From Patescibacteria group bacterium (lineage in GTDB: Bacteria; Patescibacteriota; Patescibacteriia; 2-12-FULL-60-25), in NCBI GenBank assembly GCA_022703155.1, contig JAKLEH010000003.1:1-48968 (forward strand): 48,968 nt of DNA. Direction: 5' to 3'. Shown here one piece after another: positions 15,430-23,360 of the stretch. Position 1 is the first letter of the stretch. Each line of letters starts with the position of its first letter. The notes below the pieces were generated by a model that was not told the origin of the DNA, made no database searches, and worked only from the letters and a program-made list of their open reading frames with translations. A program made the translations under genes and the position numbers.

Positions 15430-16590
15430 ATGCCAAATCCGTTCGGGAACGTCAACTCTCCCTTCCCTCCCTTAACGAGGGAGGGTTTTGACGGCCAGGT
15501 TCCAACCATGCCCAAACGGGACGCGGGACGCGCGACGCGGGACGATAAGGTCGGTTATGAAACCCGCCGCCAGGACCTCCGCCCCGAAGTCCGTTCGTAC
15601 GCCGAAAAGCTCCACGCCCGCATCAAGGAGATATACGCCAAATACGGCGCCGCGGACGCGAAAGGCATGTGCGCGAGGACGAAAAAAATGAAGGCGGGCG
15701 AGGCCAAGGCCAAAGGGCTGACGGCGGACACGAAGGAACTGGCGGCCCTGCTCCCCAAACTCGAGTACCTGCTCGACAACGAGGAATTCGGGCCGGGGAT
15801 GGAGTTCGACGCGGAAAAGGAAGGGATTCGAGATTCTGAACGTAAGCGCCTGCTCGAATTTTTCGGCCAAGCGCACGATGTCCCGCCCGTGCCCGAAGCC
15901 ATAACCAAGGAGACGCTGGACTTCTGGAAGGGGAACGGCTTCGAACTCCGGTATTGGCCGCGCGTCAGGATGGCGGAAAACGCGGATTTCCCCGGCTGGA
16001 AACGCAAGCCGGGCAAGCGCAACAACCCCGAAGGGCACGGCATCGAATTCTACGACGAACTCGAAAAGATCAAGAACCTCCCGGAAAACCTCGCCAACCC
16101 CAATCTCGCCGGCCTCGAACCTGACGAATTGCCCGGGCGTTGGACGCTCGCGGATTCGCGCCTAAAACCCAATTACGCTACCGGCGATCAGGCGTACGGA
16201 AACGACGGGTTCGTCCAAAACGTCCTCAGGTCGCTCCCGCCGGGCGTCCTGAATCCCGAAGCCTCGGCCTGCCTGCGCAACGGAATCCACCCTTCGGTTT
16301 TCTCCAGACCGGAATTCTGGGACGCCTTCAAGACCGCGCTCAGGCTCGACGGCGTCGAAGGCGCCGCGGTCCGCCTGCCCCGAGCGATCGAGGCCAACGC
16401 CATGGGCCAAGGCCCGGGTTGGCACGATACCGACACGTACGAATGGTGCGAGGAGACGTACGGGCCCGGCGGGCGCCTCTTGTCCGGCAACTCGGTCGAC
16501 GGTGGCGCTTCGTCTTTGTACTGGTACGCCTTTCCGGACGACAGCGTCGGTTTCCGGCCCTTGGTTATTTTCCCCGAGACCCAAACCTAA
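15430..16590 (+). CDS. Protein of unknown function (386 residues)
   Basis: Soluble-looking, no membrane segment, no family recognised. The body from about residue 45 (RPEVRSYAEKLHARIKEIYA) to the end is well structured, with GWHDTDTYEWCEETYGPGG and DGGASSLYWYAF near the C-terminus, reminiscent of small surface or enzyme domains, but no catalytic motif is identifiable. The start is doubtful. ATG 15430 lies 11 bases after a TAGAAT box, but the first 40 codons run through a CCCTCCCT/AGGGAGGG palindrome (15465-15485) and a GGGACGC repeat (15518-15546), both typical of intergenic DNA here. ATG 15508 is a likely alternative. Confidence 0.68.
   Translation: MPNPFGNVNSPFPPLTREGFDGQVPTMPKRDAGRATRDDKVGYETRRQDLRPEVRSYAEKLHARIKEIYAKYGAADAKGMCARTKKMKAGEAKAKGLTADTKELAALLPKLEYLLDNEEFGPGMEFDAEKEGIRDSERKRLLEFFGQAHDVPPVPEAITKETLDFWKGNGFELRYWPRVRMAENADFPGWKRKPGKRNNPEGHGIEFYDELEKIKNLPENLANPNLAGLEPDELPGRWTLADSRLKPNYATGDQAYGNDGFVQNVLRSLPPGVLNPEASACLRNGIHPSVFSRPEFWDAFKTALRLDGVEGAAVRLPRAIEANAMGQGPGWHDTDTYEWCEETYGPGGRLLSGNSVDGGASSLYWYAFPDDSVGFRPLVIFPETQT
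15465..15485. repeat. CCCTCCCTTAACGAGGGAGGG palindromic element
   Basis: Eight-base perfect arms around TAACG. Related to the CCCCTCC element after trmD (22673-22774). It lies in the doubtful first codons of the 15430 gene. Confidence 0.65.
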
Positions 16591-16776
16591 AGACGAAAGA
16601 CGAAGGACCAAAGAAAAAAGCCAAAAGACGAAAGAATAAAGTCGTGACCGTCCCGACTGTCGACTGTCGACTTTAGACCAATTCGCTCCGTCTTCGCCCA
16701 TCGACTTCTGACTTTGGATCTCTGACCATTCGGACTATCGAACTCGGCTCGGACTATCGGACTTCCTTCTGGCTTT
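16591..16776. repeat. Low-complexity intergenic repeats (AAGACGAAAGAC and GGACTATCGGA words)
   Basis: Two word families: AAGACGAAAGACGAAGGACCAAAG and variants (16590-16640), then CGACTGTCGAC and GGACTATCGGACTTC variants (16657-16780). Similar words recur at 21720-21950 and 33536-33606. No gene seen. Confidence 0.6.
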
Positions 16777-16805
16777 CGGACACGAATCGGATAATTTGCT
16801 ATAAT
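16777..16805 (+). promoter_or_regulatory. Promoter of the DUF5663-like operon
   Basis: CGGACA (16777-16782), 17-base spacer, perfect TATAAT (16800-16805). Confidence 0.65.
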
Positions 16806-16834
16806 GTATCCGATTTTTAATATTAGATTTTCAT

Positions 16835-17131
16835 ATGGCTCCTTACGACCTCCAAAGCAATTTGATTAACCTGCTGGGCTTGCAAGCTTGGCCCGAAGAA
16901 AAACGCCAGGTCATGCTCGACCAAGCCACGGAACTTATCCAAAAGCGTATCGTTTTGCGTTTGACCGAAACGCTCGATCCCAAAGACGCGGACCGGGTCA
17001 ACGCTGCGGCTGACGACGCGGAAAAGGTCATGGCCATCCTGCTCGAAAAGAGCGGTTTGGATTTGGGTACGGTGGTGGAAGAGGAGGTGCGCAAACTGGT
17101 CGAGGAGATGAAACCTTTGGCCAAAGTCTAG
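16835..17131 (+). CDS. DUF5663-like small helical protein
   Basis: 98 residues, all helical, acidic: LQSNLINLLGLQAWPEEKRQ at the N-terminus, an ELIQKRIVLRLTETL helix and a VVEEEVRKLVEEM helix at the end. The pattern matches, from memory, the short CPR family annotated as DUF5663, of unknown function. First of three genes packed with gaps of 3 and 2 bases, so it is co-translated with the 61-residue and the 1053-residue proteins and is likely a partner of the latter. Confidence 0.72.
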   Translation: MAPYDLQSNLINLLGLQAWPEEKRQVMLDQATELIQKRIVLRLTETLDPKDADRVNAAADDAEKVMAILLEKSGLDLGTVVEEEVRKLVEEMKPLAKV

Positions 17132-17134
17132 ATT

Positions 17135-17320
17135 ATGCCAGCCGTAAAAAAATACACCGAGGCCCAGGCGCTTAAGGACATCGAGGCCATCATCAAGAAT
17201 TTTAAAGCCACGATGCGCGGGCTTGAAGCCAAACGCGCGTCGCTTTCCAAACGCATCGCCGAACGCAAAGACAAGGAAGAAGCCGAACGCGTGCGCAGTC
17301 GCATCAAATCCAAATCCTAA
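17135..17320 (+). CDS. Small basic coiled-coil protein
   Basis: 61 residues, highly charged, one long helix (EAQALKDIEAIIKNFKATM, then KRASLSKRIAERKDKEEAER), ending in a basic tail. Three bases after the DUF5663-like gene and two before the 1053-residue gene, so part of the same operon. No recognised family. Confidence 0.72.
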   Translation: MPAVKKYTEAQALKDIEAIIKNFKATMRGLEAKRASLSKRIAERKDKEEAERVRSRIKSKS

Positions 17321-17322
17321 AT

Positions 17323-20300
17323 ATGCCAGCATCAAGCATGGAACCGGTTAGGTCAGCGCCAAAAACCGAAGTCGTGCCGCCGCGTACGGAGCGGACTTCG
17401 GATACGGGTCCGGAAATTAAAGGCAAAACCCCGTTTGAGCGCGCGCATGAGGCGGGCATGCAGTTTGCCCAAGCCGTCATCGATTACGTGGAGCGCGCCA
17501 AACGCGAGACCGCCGGCGGCAACGCGAGCGAACGCGCCGAAGCCCAACAGCTCAACCAAGAAGCCCAAGCCGCGGCCGACAAAGCGCAACGCGAATTGGC
17601 CGCGGTGCAAGGCCGTCTGGAGGAACAAGCCGGACCCGAAGCGGCAGCGCAACCCAAGGTTGAAGCCGTGCCCGACGCCGCTCTGGAAACCAAGAAGTTG
17701 GCCATGGAGGGCAAACGCGACGCCGTGGCCCAAGCCGAAGCCCAGCTCAAGCAGTTCGAAGGTTTTGGCGCGCTTAAACGTTTGGGCCAGGCGGGCCGCG
17801 AGGAGCACGAGAAAATCATGGAGGCCTTGGGCAAAGCGCGCCAAGAATATGCCGAAGCGCGTGCCGAGTTCGTGGGTTCGTCGGCCATGCGCATGCTTGA
17901 GGAGCGTACGGCGTTGGCCGACAAAGTGGCGCAGGAACGCAATAAGGAAAAAGGCTTGGGCGAAAAGGTTTACGACGCGTACAAAAAATTGGGCGACATG
18001 AGTTTGGCCAAAATCTGGAAGCCCAAATCCAAGGCTTTGCAATTCTTCGCTCGCACGGCCAACGTGCGCACTCTCATCAGCGCGGGTTTGTTGGGCGTGG
18101 GTTTGGCCGCGGGCGCGGCCGGCGGCGTGGGCGTGGGCATCGGCGTGTTGGCCGCGCGACGTCTGTTTGCGGGTATGGGCGCCGCCTTCGGTTCTTATGA
18201 CGTGATGCGCATGGTGGCCGACCGGCGCGGCGGAAAAATCGACGAACAGAAGCTGCAGGAGATGGCCATCGAGGAAATCGTGTCGCGCTTGGAAAAGCTG
18301 GAAGCCGAGAACATGCGCAACGGCACCGAGGTCAGCAAAAACGACTCGTATCAAAAATTGACCGCCGAATACGCGCGCCGTGCCCAAAGCGCGGATCAGG
18401 ACGTGACGGCCGAAACCTCGCCCGAAGACATCGTTTTCCGCCAAGGCCAAATTGCGGATTTTATGGCCGAGGCGGATCGCGGTCTGGAAGCCGCTCGGAG
18501 CAAGAACGCCAAACGGAACCGGGCCATGAAGGTCGCGGCCGGAGCCGTGGGCGCCATCGTTGGATCGGGCTTGCTGGCAAAAGCCGTGGGCGCGGTGGCA
18601 CACGAAGTTTCCGGACCCAAACCGGGCGTGGCCGAAGCGTCCATCGGTAAAGCCGGGTTAAGCAAAGCGTTGCAAGAAAAGATCGCCCAAACCGCGGCCG
18701 CCGAACAGTCGGCCAACGCCGAGCGTTTGATCGAAGCCGGCACGTTCGGCAAAGGCGACACGTTGCAAGGCGTGACGCAGCGTTTGCTCATGGCCAATCC
18801 CAAAGAATACGGTTTCACCGGCAATTTGGAGGATAAGGCCGCGGTGGCCAAGTGGGCCAAAGGGCAAGCCACCAACATGCTGCGTGACCAGGGTTTCGTC
18901 CGCCGATTGTCTCAGGGCAACGCGCGCCTCACTCGTTTGACCGAAGTCGCAAGCTCCAAAGACCATCCGGCGCACGCCATGTTGGTCCGCGACGCCAAAG
19001 GCGCCCTGCGCATCCAACTGGACCAGGACGCAAAATTGGTCGAGGCCATGCAAGGCAATAAACCGTTCTCCGAATCGGGTTTGGTTAGCGCGCGGCAATT
19101 GGCGGCCGAGGCGCGCGGCGCCATCTCCTCGAACCAATACGGTTTGGATCGGGCGAAAGAGGCATTGCGTGGTATGGATGCGCAGAAGATGGCAGCTTTA
19201 CGAAAAATCGTAAACCATGAACGTTACTTGGACTCCCATCCGGCCGAAGCCCAGGGTACGGTCAGGTATTCGCCGGATTTGATGAAGAAGTGGAGCGGCA
19301 TGGTCAGGGATTTTGACAACGCTGAATCGCGACGCGCTTTTTATCAGGAAAAATTGGCCGAAGCGCAACAGAATCTCGAGTACGCCAATACGCAGGAGCG
19401 GCACATCCTCGCCCAAAAGGCCGATTGGGAGGCGTTGCAGGGCCGCGGCGGAGGTCCGCGCGTGGGGCGGTTCAATGCGGAAGAGGCGTTGCGCGGCGTT
19501 CGCAATAAGACCGTGCCTGAAGGGGTGCAACCGTCTGAGGCGCCTGTCGCAACCGGAAACGAAGCCACACAGTCTGCAGTCAAGGCGGCTCGAGACCTAA
19601 GCGCGCTCGATGCCGCGGCCATAGCCACAGGCGCTTTGGCTGGCGCGGGCATGCTCGGTGCTCACATGCCCAAACGCGGCGAACGCAAACAGGAAGCCGA
19701 AGCCGCGTCAGAGGAAGTCCCGGTCAAAGTTGCCGAACAACCTCAAGAGGCCGCGCCTGAAACTACAGTCGAACCGAGCGTGGCGGAAAGGCCGCCTAGC
19801 CTCAATCCGTTTCAAACCGAAGCCACTACCGTCCGCGAACCCGAACGCGTTTTTACGAACGAAGAAGCCGAAACGTTGCGCGTGGAAACCGCGCCTGACA
19901 CCGAAGCGGAAGTCGCGACCATACGTTCGGAGACCGCGCCTGAGGTTGACCAGGAAGCGCAGACCACGCGGTATGTGTCCTCTGGTGCCGAGGTTGCTGC
20001 GCCGATAGCGGGTCGTGGCCTCACGCGACGCGGGTTTGGGATGTTGCCGATAGGCGCGGAAGTTCCTGAACCGCGAACCGAAAGGACCATGGAAGCTCCG
20101 GCGGACACTGTTCGCGAGTCAGAACCGGCGCCGGATACGGAACGCATGGAACCGCCAACCGAACGCGATGAGGCCCCGCCCACCCAACCGGAAAGCAGAA
20201 CCGTACGCGGCATGCCCATGAGCGCTCCGCGCCGCGAGACCGTGCGCGGTTTGGGTCCGGAATCCAAAACCTTAAAATCCAGCGAACCGCGATCCAAAAA

Positions 20301-20484
20301 AACGATCCGCCTGGGCAGTGCGCCGGAATCCGGCAGGACGTTGCGCGGCATGTCTCCGGTATCGTCGCAGGAGGTGGCGGCCAACCAACGCGATGCCGCA
20401 AACGACAACGGTTCGTCGCGGGCGAAAAAGAACCGGCCCAGGAACTCCACCGGCGCGCCGACGTTACGCAGTTTTAACGGTTGA
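17323..20484 (+). CDS. Large membrane/coiled-coil protein with repeated T-[VIL]-R motifs
   Basis: 1053 residues. The N-terminal about 230 residues are Ala/Glu/Gln-rich coiled coil. Two glycine- and alanine-rich hydrophobic segments follow at about residues 250-285 (LISAGLLGVGLAAGAAGG) and 403-425 (AGAVGAIVGSGLLAKAVGAV), then a mostly helical region and a third hydrophobic stretch near 765-780 (AAIATGALAGAGMLGAHM). The last about 220 residues are disordered and Pro/Glu/Thr-rich, with at least ten copies of a T-V/I/L-R/K motif followed mostly by G, S or E (TVREP, TLRVE, TIRSE, TVRGM, TVRGL, TLRGM, ending TLRSFNG). Third gene of a tight operon with the DUF5663-like and coiled-coil proteins. A structural or envelope-associated role is likely; the function is unknown. 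Confidence 0.8.
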   Translation: MPASSMEPVRSAPKTEVVPPRTERTSDTGPEIKGKTPFERAHEAGMQFAQAVIDYVERAKRETAGGNASERAEAQQLNQEAQAAADKAQRELAAVQGRLEEQAGPEAAAQPKVEAVPDAALETKKLAMEGKRDAVAQAEAQLKQFEGFGALKRLGQAGREEHEKIMEALGKARQEYAEARAEFVGSSAMRMLEERTALADKVAQERNKEKGLGEKVYDAYKKLGDMSLAKIWKPKSKALQFFARTANVRTLISAGLLGVGLAAGAAGGVGVGIGVLAARRLFAGMGAAFGSYDVMRMVADRRGGKIDEQKLQEMAIEEIVSRLEKLEAENMRNGTEVSKNDSYQKLTAEYARRAQSADQDVTAETSPEDIVFRQGQIADFMAEADRGLEAARSKNAKRNRAMKVAAGAVGAIVGSGLLAKAVGAVAHEVSGPKPGVAEASIGKAGLSKALQEKIAQTAAAEQSANAERLIEAGTFGKGDTLQGVTQRLLMANPKEYGFTGNLEDKAAVAKWAKGQATNMLRDQGFVRRLSQGNARLTRLTEVASSKDHPAHAMLVRDAKGALRIQLDQDAKLVEAMQGNKPFSESGLVSARQLAAEARGAISSNQYGLDRAKEALRGMDAQKMAALRKIVNHERYLDSHPAEAQGTVRYSPDLMKKWSGMVRDFDNAESRRAFYQEKLAEAQQNLEYANTQERHILAQKADWEALQGRGGGPRVGRFNAEEALRGVRNKTVPEGVQPSEAPVATGNEATQSAVKAARDLSALDAAAIATGALAGAGMLGAHMPKRGERKQEAEAASEEVPVKVAEQPQEAAPETTVEPSVAERPPSLNPFQTEATTVREPERVFTNEEAETLRVETAPDTEAEVATIRSETAPEVDQEAQTTRYVSSGAEVAAPIAGRGLTRRGFGMLPIGAEVPEPRTERTMEAPADTVRESEPAPDTERMEPPTERDEAPPTQPESRTVRGMPMSAPRRETVRGLGPESKTLKSSEPRSKKTIRLGSAPESGRTLRGMSPVSSQEVAANQRDAANDNGSSRAKKNRPRNSTGAPTLRSFNG

Positions 20485-20503
20485 CCTACGCGCCATTTGG
20501 GCA

Positions 20504-20533
20504 AACCGAGGACCTGAAAAGCCTCGGTTTTTT
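20504..20533 (+). terminator. Intrinsic terminator of the three-gene operon
   Basis: Stem AACCGAGG/CCTCGGTT (20504-20511 with 20522-20529) and T6. Confidence 0.85.
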
Positions 20534-20546
20534 GGCGGTACGGCTC

Positions 20547-20575
20547 TTGACGTTTCGGGCTGTCTGGCCTATATT
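20547..20575 (+). promoter_or_regulatory. Promoter of rpsP
   Basis: TTGACG (20547-20552), 17-base spacer, TATATT (20570-20575), 188 bases before rpsP. Confidence 0.75.
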
Positions 20576-20582
20576 GTGCCCA

Positions 20583-20762
20583 TCGTCAAGACTTTGGTTT
20601 AGGCCAAAGAGCTCTCACGGCCCAGGGTCTGGTAACCCAAAGCCTATGAAATGACCAACGACCAAAATCCAATGACCAAGGCGGGTCTTGATTCCTACTT
20701 GGTTATTGGTCAATTGGTAATTGGTTATTCGCCAGTAATAATTTAATCAAATCATTCCGATT
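20583..20762 (+). promoter_or_regulatory. Long, partly structured rpsP leader
   Basis: The 180-base leader has a CTTTGG/CCAAAG hairpin near 20593-20610 and a GGGT/ACCC hairpin near 20629-20641, then a degenerate ATGACCAA/TTGGTCA-type repeat (20645-20745). It may allow autoregulation by S16; no known element recognised. Confidence 0.35.
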
Positions 20763-21074
20763 ATGCTTTCTATCCGTCTCACCCGCATCGGCAAGAAGAA
20801 ACAGCCCGAATACCGTTTCGTAATCATGGAAAAGGGTCGCGACCCGTGGGGCAAGGCCTTGGAAATCCTGGGCAACTTCAACCCCCGCACCAATCCCGTC
20901 ACCTTCAACGTCAAGAAGGACCGCATCGAATATTGGATCAAGAACGGCGCCCAGTGCACGGACACGGTCTGGAACCTGTTCGTGGACCAAGGCTTGGTCG
21001 AAGGCGACAAACGCAAAGTCGTGAGCCTGTCCAAGAAGCGCAAGGAAAAACTGTCCAAGAAACAAGCCGCGTAA
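20763..21074 (+). CDS. rpsP: 30S ribosomal protein S16
   Basis: 103 residues; S16 is an assembly protein of the 30S body. It shows the diagnostic start MLSIRLTRIGKKKQPEYRFV, then EKGRDPWGKALEILGNFNPR and RIEYWIKNGAQCTDTVWNLF, with a basic tail rich in Lys. First of the rpsP-khpA-trmD series, though each gene here has its own promoter and terminator, and rimM and rplS, common members of this cluster, are not between or directly after them. Confidence 0.97.
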   Translation: MLSIRLTRIGKKKQPEYRFVIMEKGRDPWGKALEILGNFNPRTNPVTFNVKKDRIEYWIKNGAQCTDTVWNLFVDQGLVEGDKRKVVSLSKKRKEKLSKKQAA

Positions 21075-21082
21075 AAAATAAA

Positions 21083-21103
21083 AAAGGCCGCAAGGCCTTT
21101 TTT
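21083..21103 (+). terminator. Intrinsic terminator of rpsP
   Basis: AAAAAGGCC-GCAA-GGCCTTTTTT hairpin with tetraloop. Confidence 0.92.
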
Positions 21104-21171
21104 GTATCGATAATTCGGCTTTTAGGATGAAAAAATGCATCTCAACCTAGCCAAATATTTGTCATTGTTGA

Positions 21172-21200
21172 TTGACGAAACGAGTTTTTTGTGTTATGGT
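21172..21200 (+). promoter_or_regulatory. Promoter of khpA
   Basis: TTGACG (21172-21177), 17-base spacer, TATGGT (21195-21200). Confidence 0.7.
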
Positions 21201-21203
21201 ATC

Positions 21204-21362
21204 GGCGCTTTGGAATGAAGATGCCGTACCGAAGCGCAGACGTTTTCAGATAAATCCCAGCTTGGCCCGCATCTTGGGGCAAGCCCATCTGGTTCCGTAC
21301 CCACGCATCGCCGCTTTGCAAACCCAAAGAGCGAGCGCGGACGGAACGATCCGAAAGCCGCT
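21204..21362 (+). promoter_or_regulatory. Structured 155-base leader of khpA
   Basis: Begins with a nine-base stem GCGCTTTGG/CCGAAGCGC (one G-U pair) around 21204-21237 and continues GC-rich to the start codon. A candidate autoregulatory leader; no known motif. Confidence 0.35.
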
Positions 21363-21716
21363 ATGGCGGAAAAGGACCAGCAGTTTATAGAGTTCCTGGT
21401 GAAGTCCATCGTGAACCACCCGGAAGACGTCCGGACCGAACGGACCGTTGACGAACGCGGCGTGCTTATCACGCTCTACATAAATCAAGATGACATGGGC
21501 TACGTGATCGGCCGCCAAGGCCAGACCGCGCGCGCCCTGCGCATCCTGCTCAAGACCGTGGGCGCCAAAGAGAACGCCCGCGTGAACCTCAAGATCTTCG
21601 AACCCGATGAGGCCCGCAAGGCGCACCAGGATTCCAAGGGTTCGAGCGCCCCGGCCGGCGAAGCTCCCAAGAGCGCGACCGTGACCGACGACGATTTGGC
21701 CGACTTGGGCATCTGA
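21363..21716 (+). CDS. khpA: KH-domain RNA-binding protein KhpA
   Basis: 117 residues. A single KH domain with the GYVIGRQGQTARALRILLK loop, the GxxG motif that grips single-stranded RNA. KhpA-type proteins act with KhpB/Jag on mRNAs in other bacteria. The N-terminal FIEFLVKSIVNHPEDV is typical. Unlike the about 75-80-residue standard form, it carries a roughly 35-residue disordered tail (SSAPAGEAPKSA) ending in acidic DDDLADLGI. Position between rpsP and trmD is conserved in many bacteria. Confidence 0.92.
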   Translation: MAEKDQQFIEFLVKSIVNHPEDVRTERTVDERGVLITLYINQDDMGYVIGRQGQTARALRILLKTVGAKENARVNLKIFEPDEARKAHQDSKGSSAPAGEAPKSATVTDDDLADLGI

Positions 21717-21765
21717 AGTCGCAAGACCGAAGACCCAAGACGCAAGTCTAGTGATAAAAATAAAA

Positions 21766-21792
21766 GCCGCTCGGAGCAATCCGGGCGGTTTT
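21766..21792 (+). terminator. Intrinsic terminator of khpA
   Basis: Nine-base stem GCCGCTCGG/CCGGGCGGT (21766-21774 with 21781-21789) with G-U pairs and T4. Confidence 0.75.
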
Positions 21793-21864
21793 AGTTATGA
21801 AAAACCGACGGATACGCCTTCGGGTCGGGATGTGGACGAGTATTGATTTTTATGGAATCATCAG

Positions 21865-21952
21865 TGGCATGAAGACTAAAGACGAAAGACTAAAGTCTAA
21901 GGGCATAAGACGGAAGACTGAAAACGCGAAACGCGAAACGCGAAACGCCAAA
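21865..21952. repeat. Low-complexity repeats just before trmD
   Basis: AAGACTAAAGACGAAAGAC words pass into CGCGAAACGCGAAACGCGAAACGCC (tandem CGAAACG). The frame of trmD stays open through them, but they look non-coding. Confidence 0.6.
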
Positions 21953-22663
21953 ATGGCTAACAAAAACACAAAGCCGTTGGCCGTGGATGTCCTGACGCTG
22001 TTCCCGGATATGATCGAAGCGTATTGCGGTACCGCGATTTTGGGGCGCGCGCAAAAATCCGGGTTGCTTAAGGTCAAAGCGCATCAGCTCCGCGATTGGG
22101 CCATCGACAAGCACGGCCACGTGGACGACCGCCCGTTCGGCGGGGGAGCGGGCATGGTGATGAGGGTGGAACCTTTTTTTGATGCGCTGCGCGCGCTCAG
22201 AGTCCGTAGCCCGAAGCGCGAAGTCCGGCATGACGGGCTCCGGGCTTCGAGCTCCGCTCTTAGGACCAGGGTGATTCTTACGAGCGCTAAAGGCAAAACC
22301 TTCACGCAGGCTGACGCGAAACGTCTTTCCAAATACGATCGTCTTGTCTTTTTGTGCGGGCGTTACGAGGGCGTGGACGAAAGGGTCGCGGAAAAACTTG
22401 CCGACGAAGAATTGTCCATCGGCCAATACGTCATGACCGGCGGCGAATTGGCGTCGCTCGTGATGATCGACGCGGTCGCGCGTCTGCGTCCGGGCGTGCT
22501 CGGTCAACCCGCGTCGTTGGATGAGGAATCATGGAGCGACGGCGACAAAAAAGAGTACCCGCAATACACTCGGCCCGACGTTTACAATAAATGGAAAGTA
22601 CCCAAAGTTTTGCTTTCGGGCGACCACGCGGAAATAAAAAAGTGGCGCGAAGCCAATCGGTAG
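21953..22663 (+). CDS. trmD: tRNA (guanine-37-N1)-methyltransferase TrmD, with a repeat-derived insertion
   Basis: SPOUT-fold enzyme that methylates G37 next to the anticodon. 236 residues from ATG 21953, the start that matches homologues (VDVLTLFPDMIEAY). Motifs: GRAQKSGLLKVKAHQLRDWA, DDRPFGGGAGMVMRVEP, LCGRYEGVDERV, IGQYVMTGGELASLV, and the C-terminal PQYTRPDVYNKWKVP. The segment encoded by about 22195-22265, between FFDALRAL and RVILTSAKGKTF, is longer than usual and rich in Arg and Ser; its DNA resembles the intergenic repeat at 33521-33570, sharing CTCCGGGCTTCG and GCTCCG words. Confidence 0.93.
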   Translation: MANKNTKPLAVDVLTLFPDMIEAYCGTAILGRAQKSGLLKVKAHQLRDWAIDKHGHVDDRPFGGGAGMVMRVEPFFDALRALRVRSPKREVRHDGLRASSSALRTRVILTSAKGKTFTQADAKRLSKYDRLVFLCGRYEGVDERVAEKLADEELSIGQYVMTGGELASLVMIDAVARLRPGVLGQPASLDEESWSDGDKKEYPQYTRPDVYNKWKVPKVLLSGDHAEIKKWREANR

Positions 22664-22672
22664 ACGTCGATT

Positions 22673-22774
22673 CCCCTCCTTAATAAGGAGGGGTGAGGGG
22701 AGGTTTTTTGTTATTCATGTGATACCCCTCCTAACCTCCCAGAGCTAAGCTCAGCTTTGCCTTATTAAGGGGAG
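22673..22774. repeat. Composite palindromic element CCCCTCCTTAATAAGGAGGGG
   Basis: A perfect 21-base palindrome (22673-22693), GGGGAGG, T-run, then an inverted relative (CCCCTCC near 22726 to CCTTATTAAGGGGAGG near 22759-22774) around a GAGCT/AGCTC hairpin. The two arms both contain CCTTAATAAGG. It resembles a non-autonomous repeat and can also end both convergent transcripts. Confidence 0.65.
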
Positions 22775-22783
22775 GAAAGTTTT

Positions 22784-23356
22784 TTATTCCTTATTCGCAA
22801 AAACGGCGACAACGCCTACGGCCGTGGCGCAGACGCCCAGGCCGAACATGGTCCAGAGCAGGCGGTCGAAGCCGAGTTGCGCGGCCATGAGTCCGCCTAT
22901 GGCTGCGGCCGCGGCCATGATCATGGTATTGGAAAAACGGCGCATCTTGCGGACCGTGTGGCGGTGCTTCTCGTCAATCGCGACGCGCATCAAATGGCTC
23001 CATGAGGATTTGGCCAAGCCCAAGCCCGAACCCAAAAGCAACTGCGCGACGTAAATCAGCGCCATGTCCGTGGCCATCAAATAGACCAGGGGCACGGCCG
23101 CCACCAACGCCGAACCTGCGATCAAACCGCCGCGCGCACGTTTGTTTGCGTCACCATGTTGGAGGAACGTCGCGTACGTCCAATCGAACAAGGCGTAAGC
23201 GAACAGCCATACGGCCGCGGCCGCGGATACGGATTCGATGCCCGCGTCCGGCAGGCGGTCGGTCAAAAAGATGGCGAAGATCGGCAACATCAAACCGTAG
23301 CTGCCCAAGAGCAACAGGTCGGCGGCGAACAGGTTTTTAAGCAATCGGATTTTCAT
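22784..23356 (-). CDS. Half-size MFS membrane protein, second of a pair
   Basis: 190 residues with about six hydrophobic segments, half of a standard 12-helix MFS transporter. It aligns by eye along its length with its neighbour: VPLVYLMATDMALIYVAQLL here against APFFYLMARDMVDIYVIQAL there, and GLGLAKSSWSHLM against GVGLAFSEPAWDRM. MFS proteins move small solutes or drugs across the membrane. The start follows the stop of the first half by only four bases, so the two are made together and could assemble as a heterodimer. Substrate unknown. Confidence 0.82.
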   Translation of the reverse strand: MKIRLLKNLFAADLLLLGSYGLMLPIFAIFLTDRLPDAGIESVSAAAAVWLFAYALFDWTYATFLQHGDANKRARGGLIAGSALVAAVPLVYLMATDMALIYVAQLLLGSGLGLAKSSWSHLMRVAIDEKHRHTVRKMRRFSNTMIMAAAAAIGGLMAAQLGFDRLLWTMFGLGVCATAVGVVAVFANKE

Positions 23357-23360
23357 ACAT

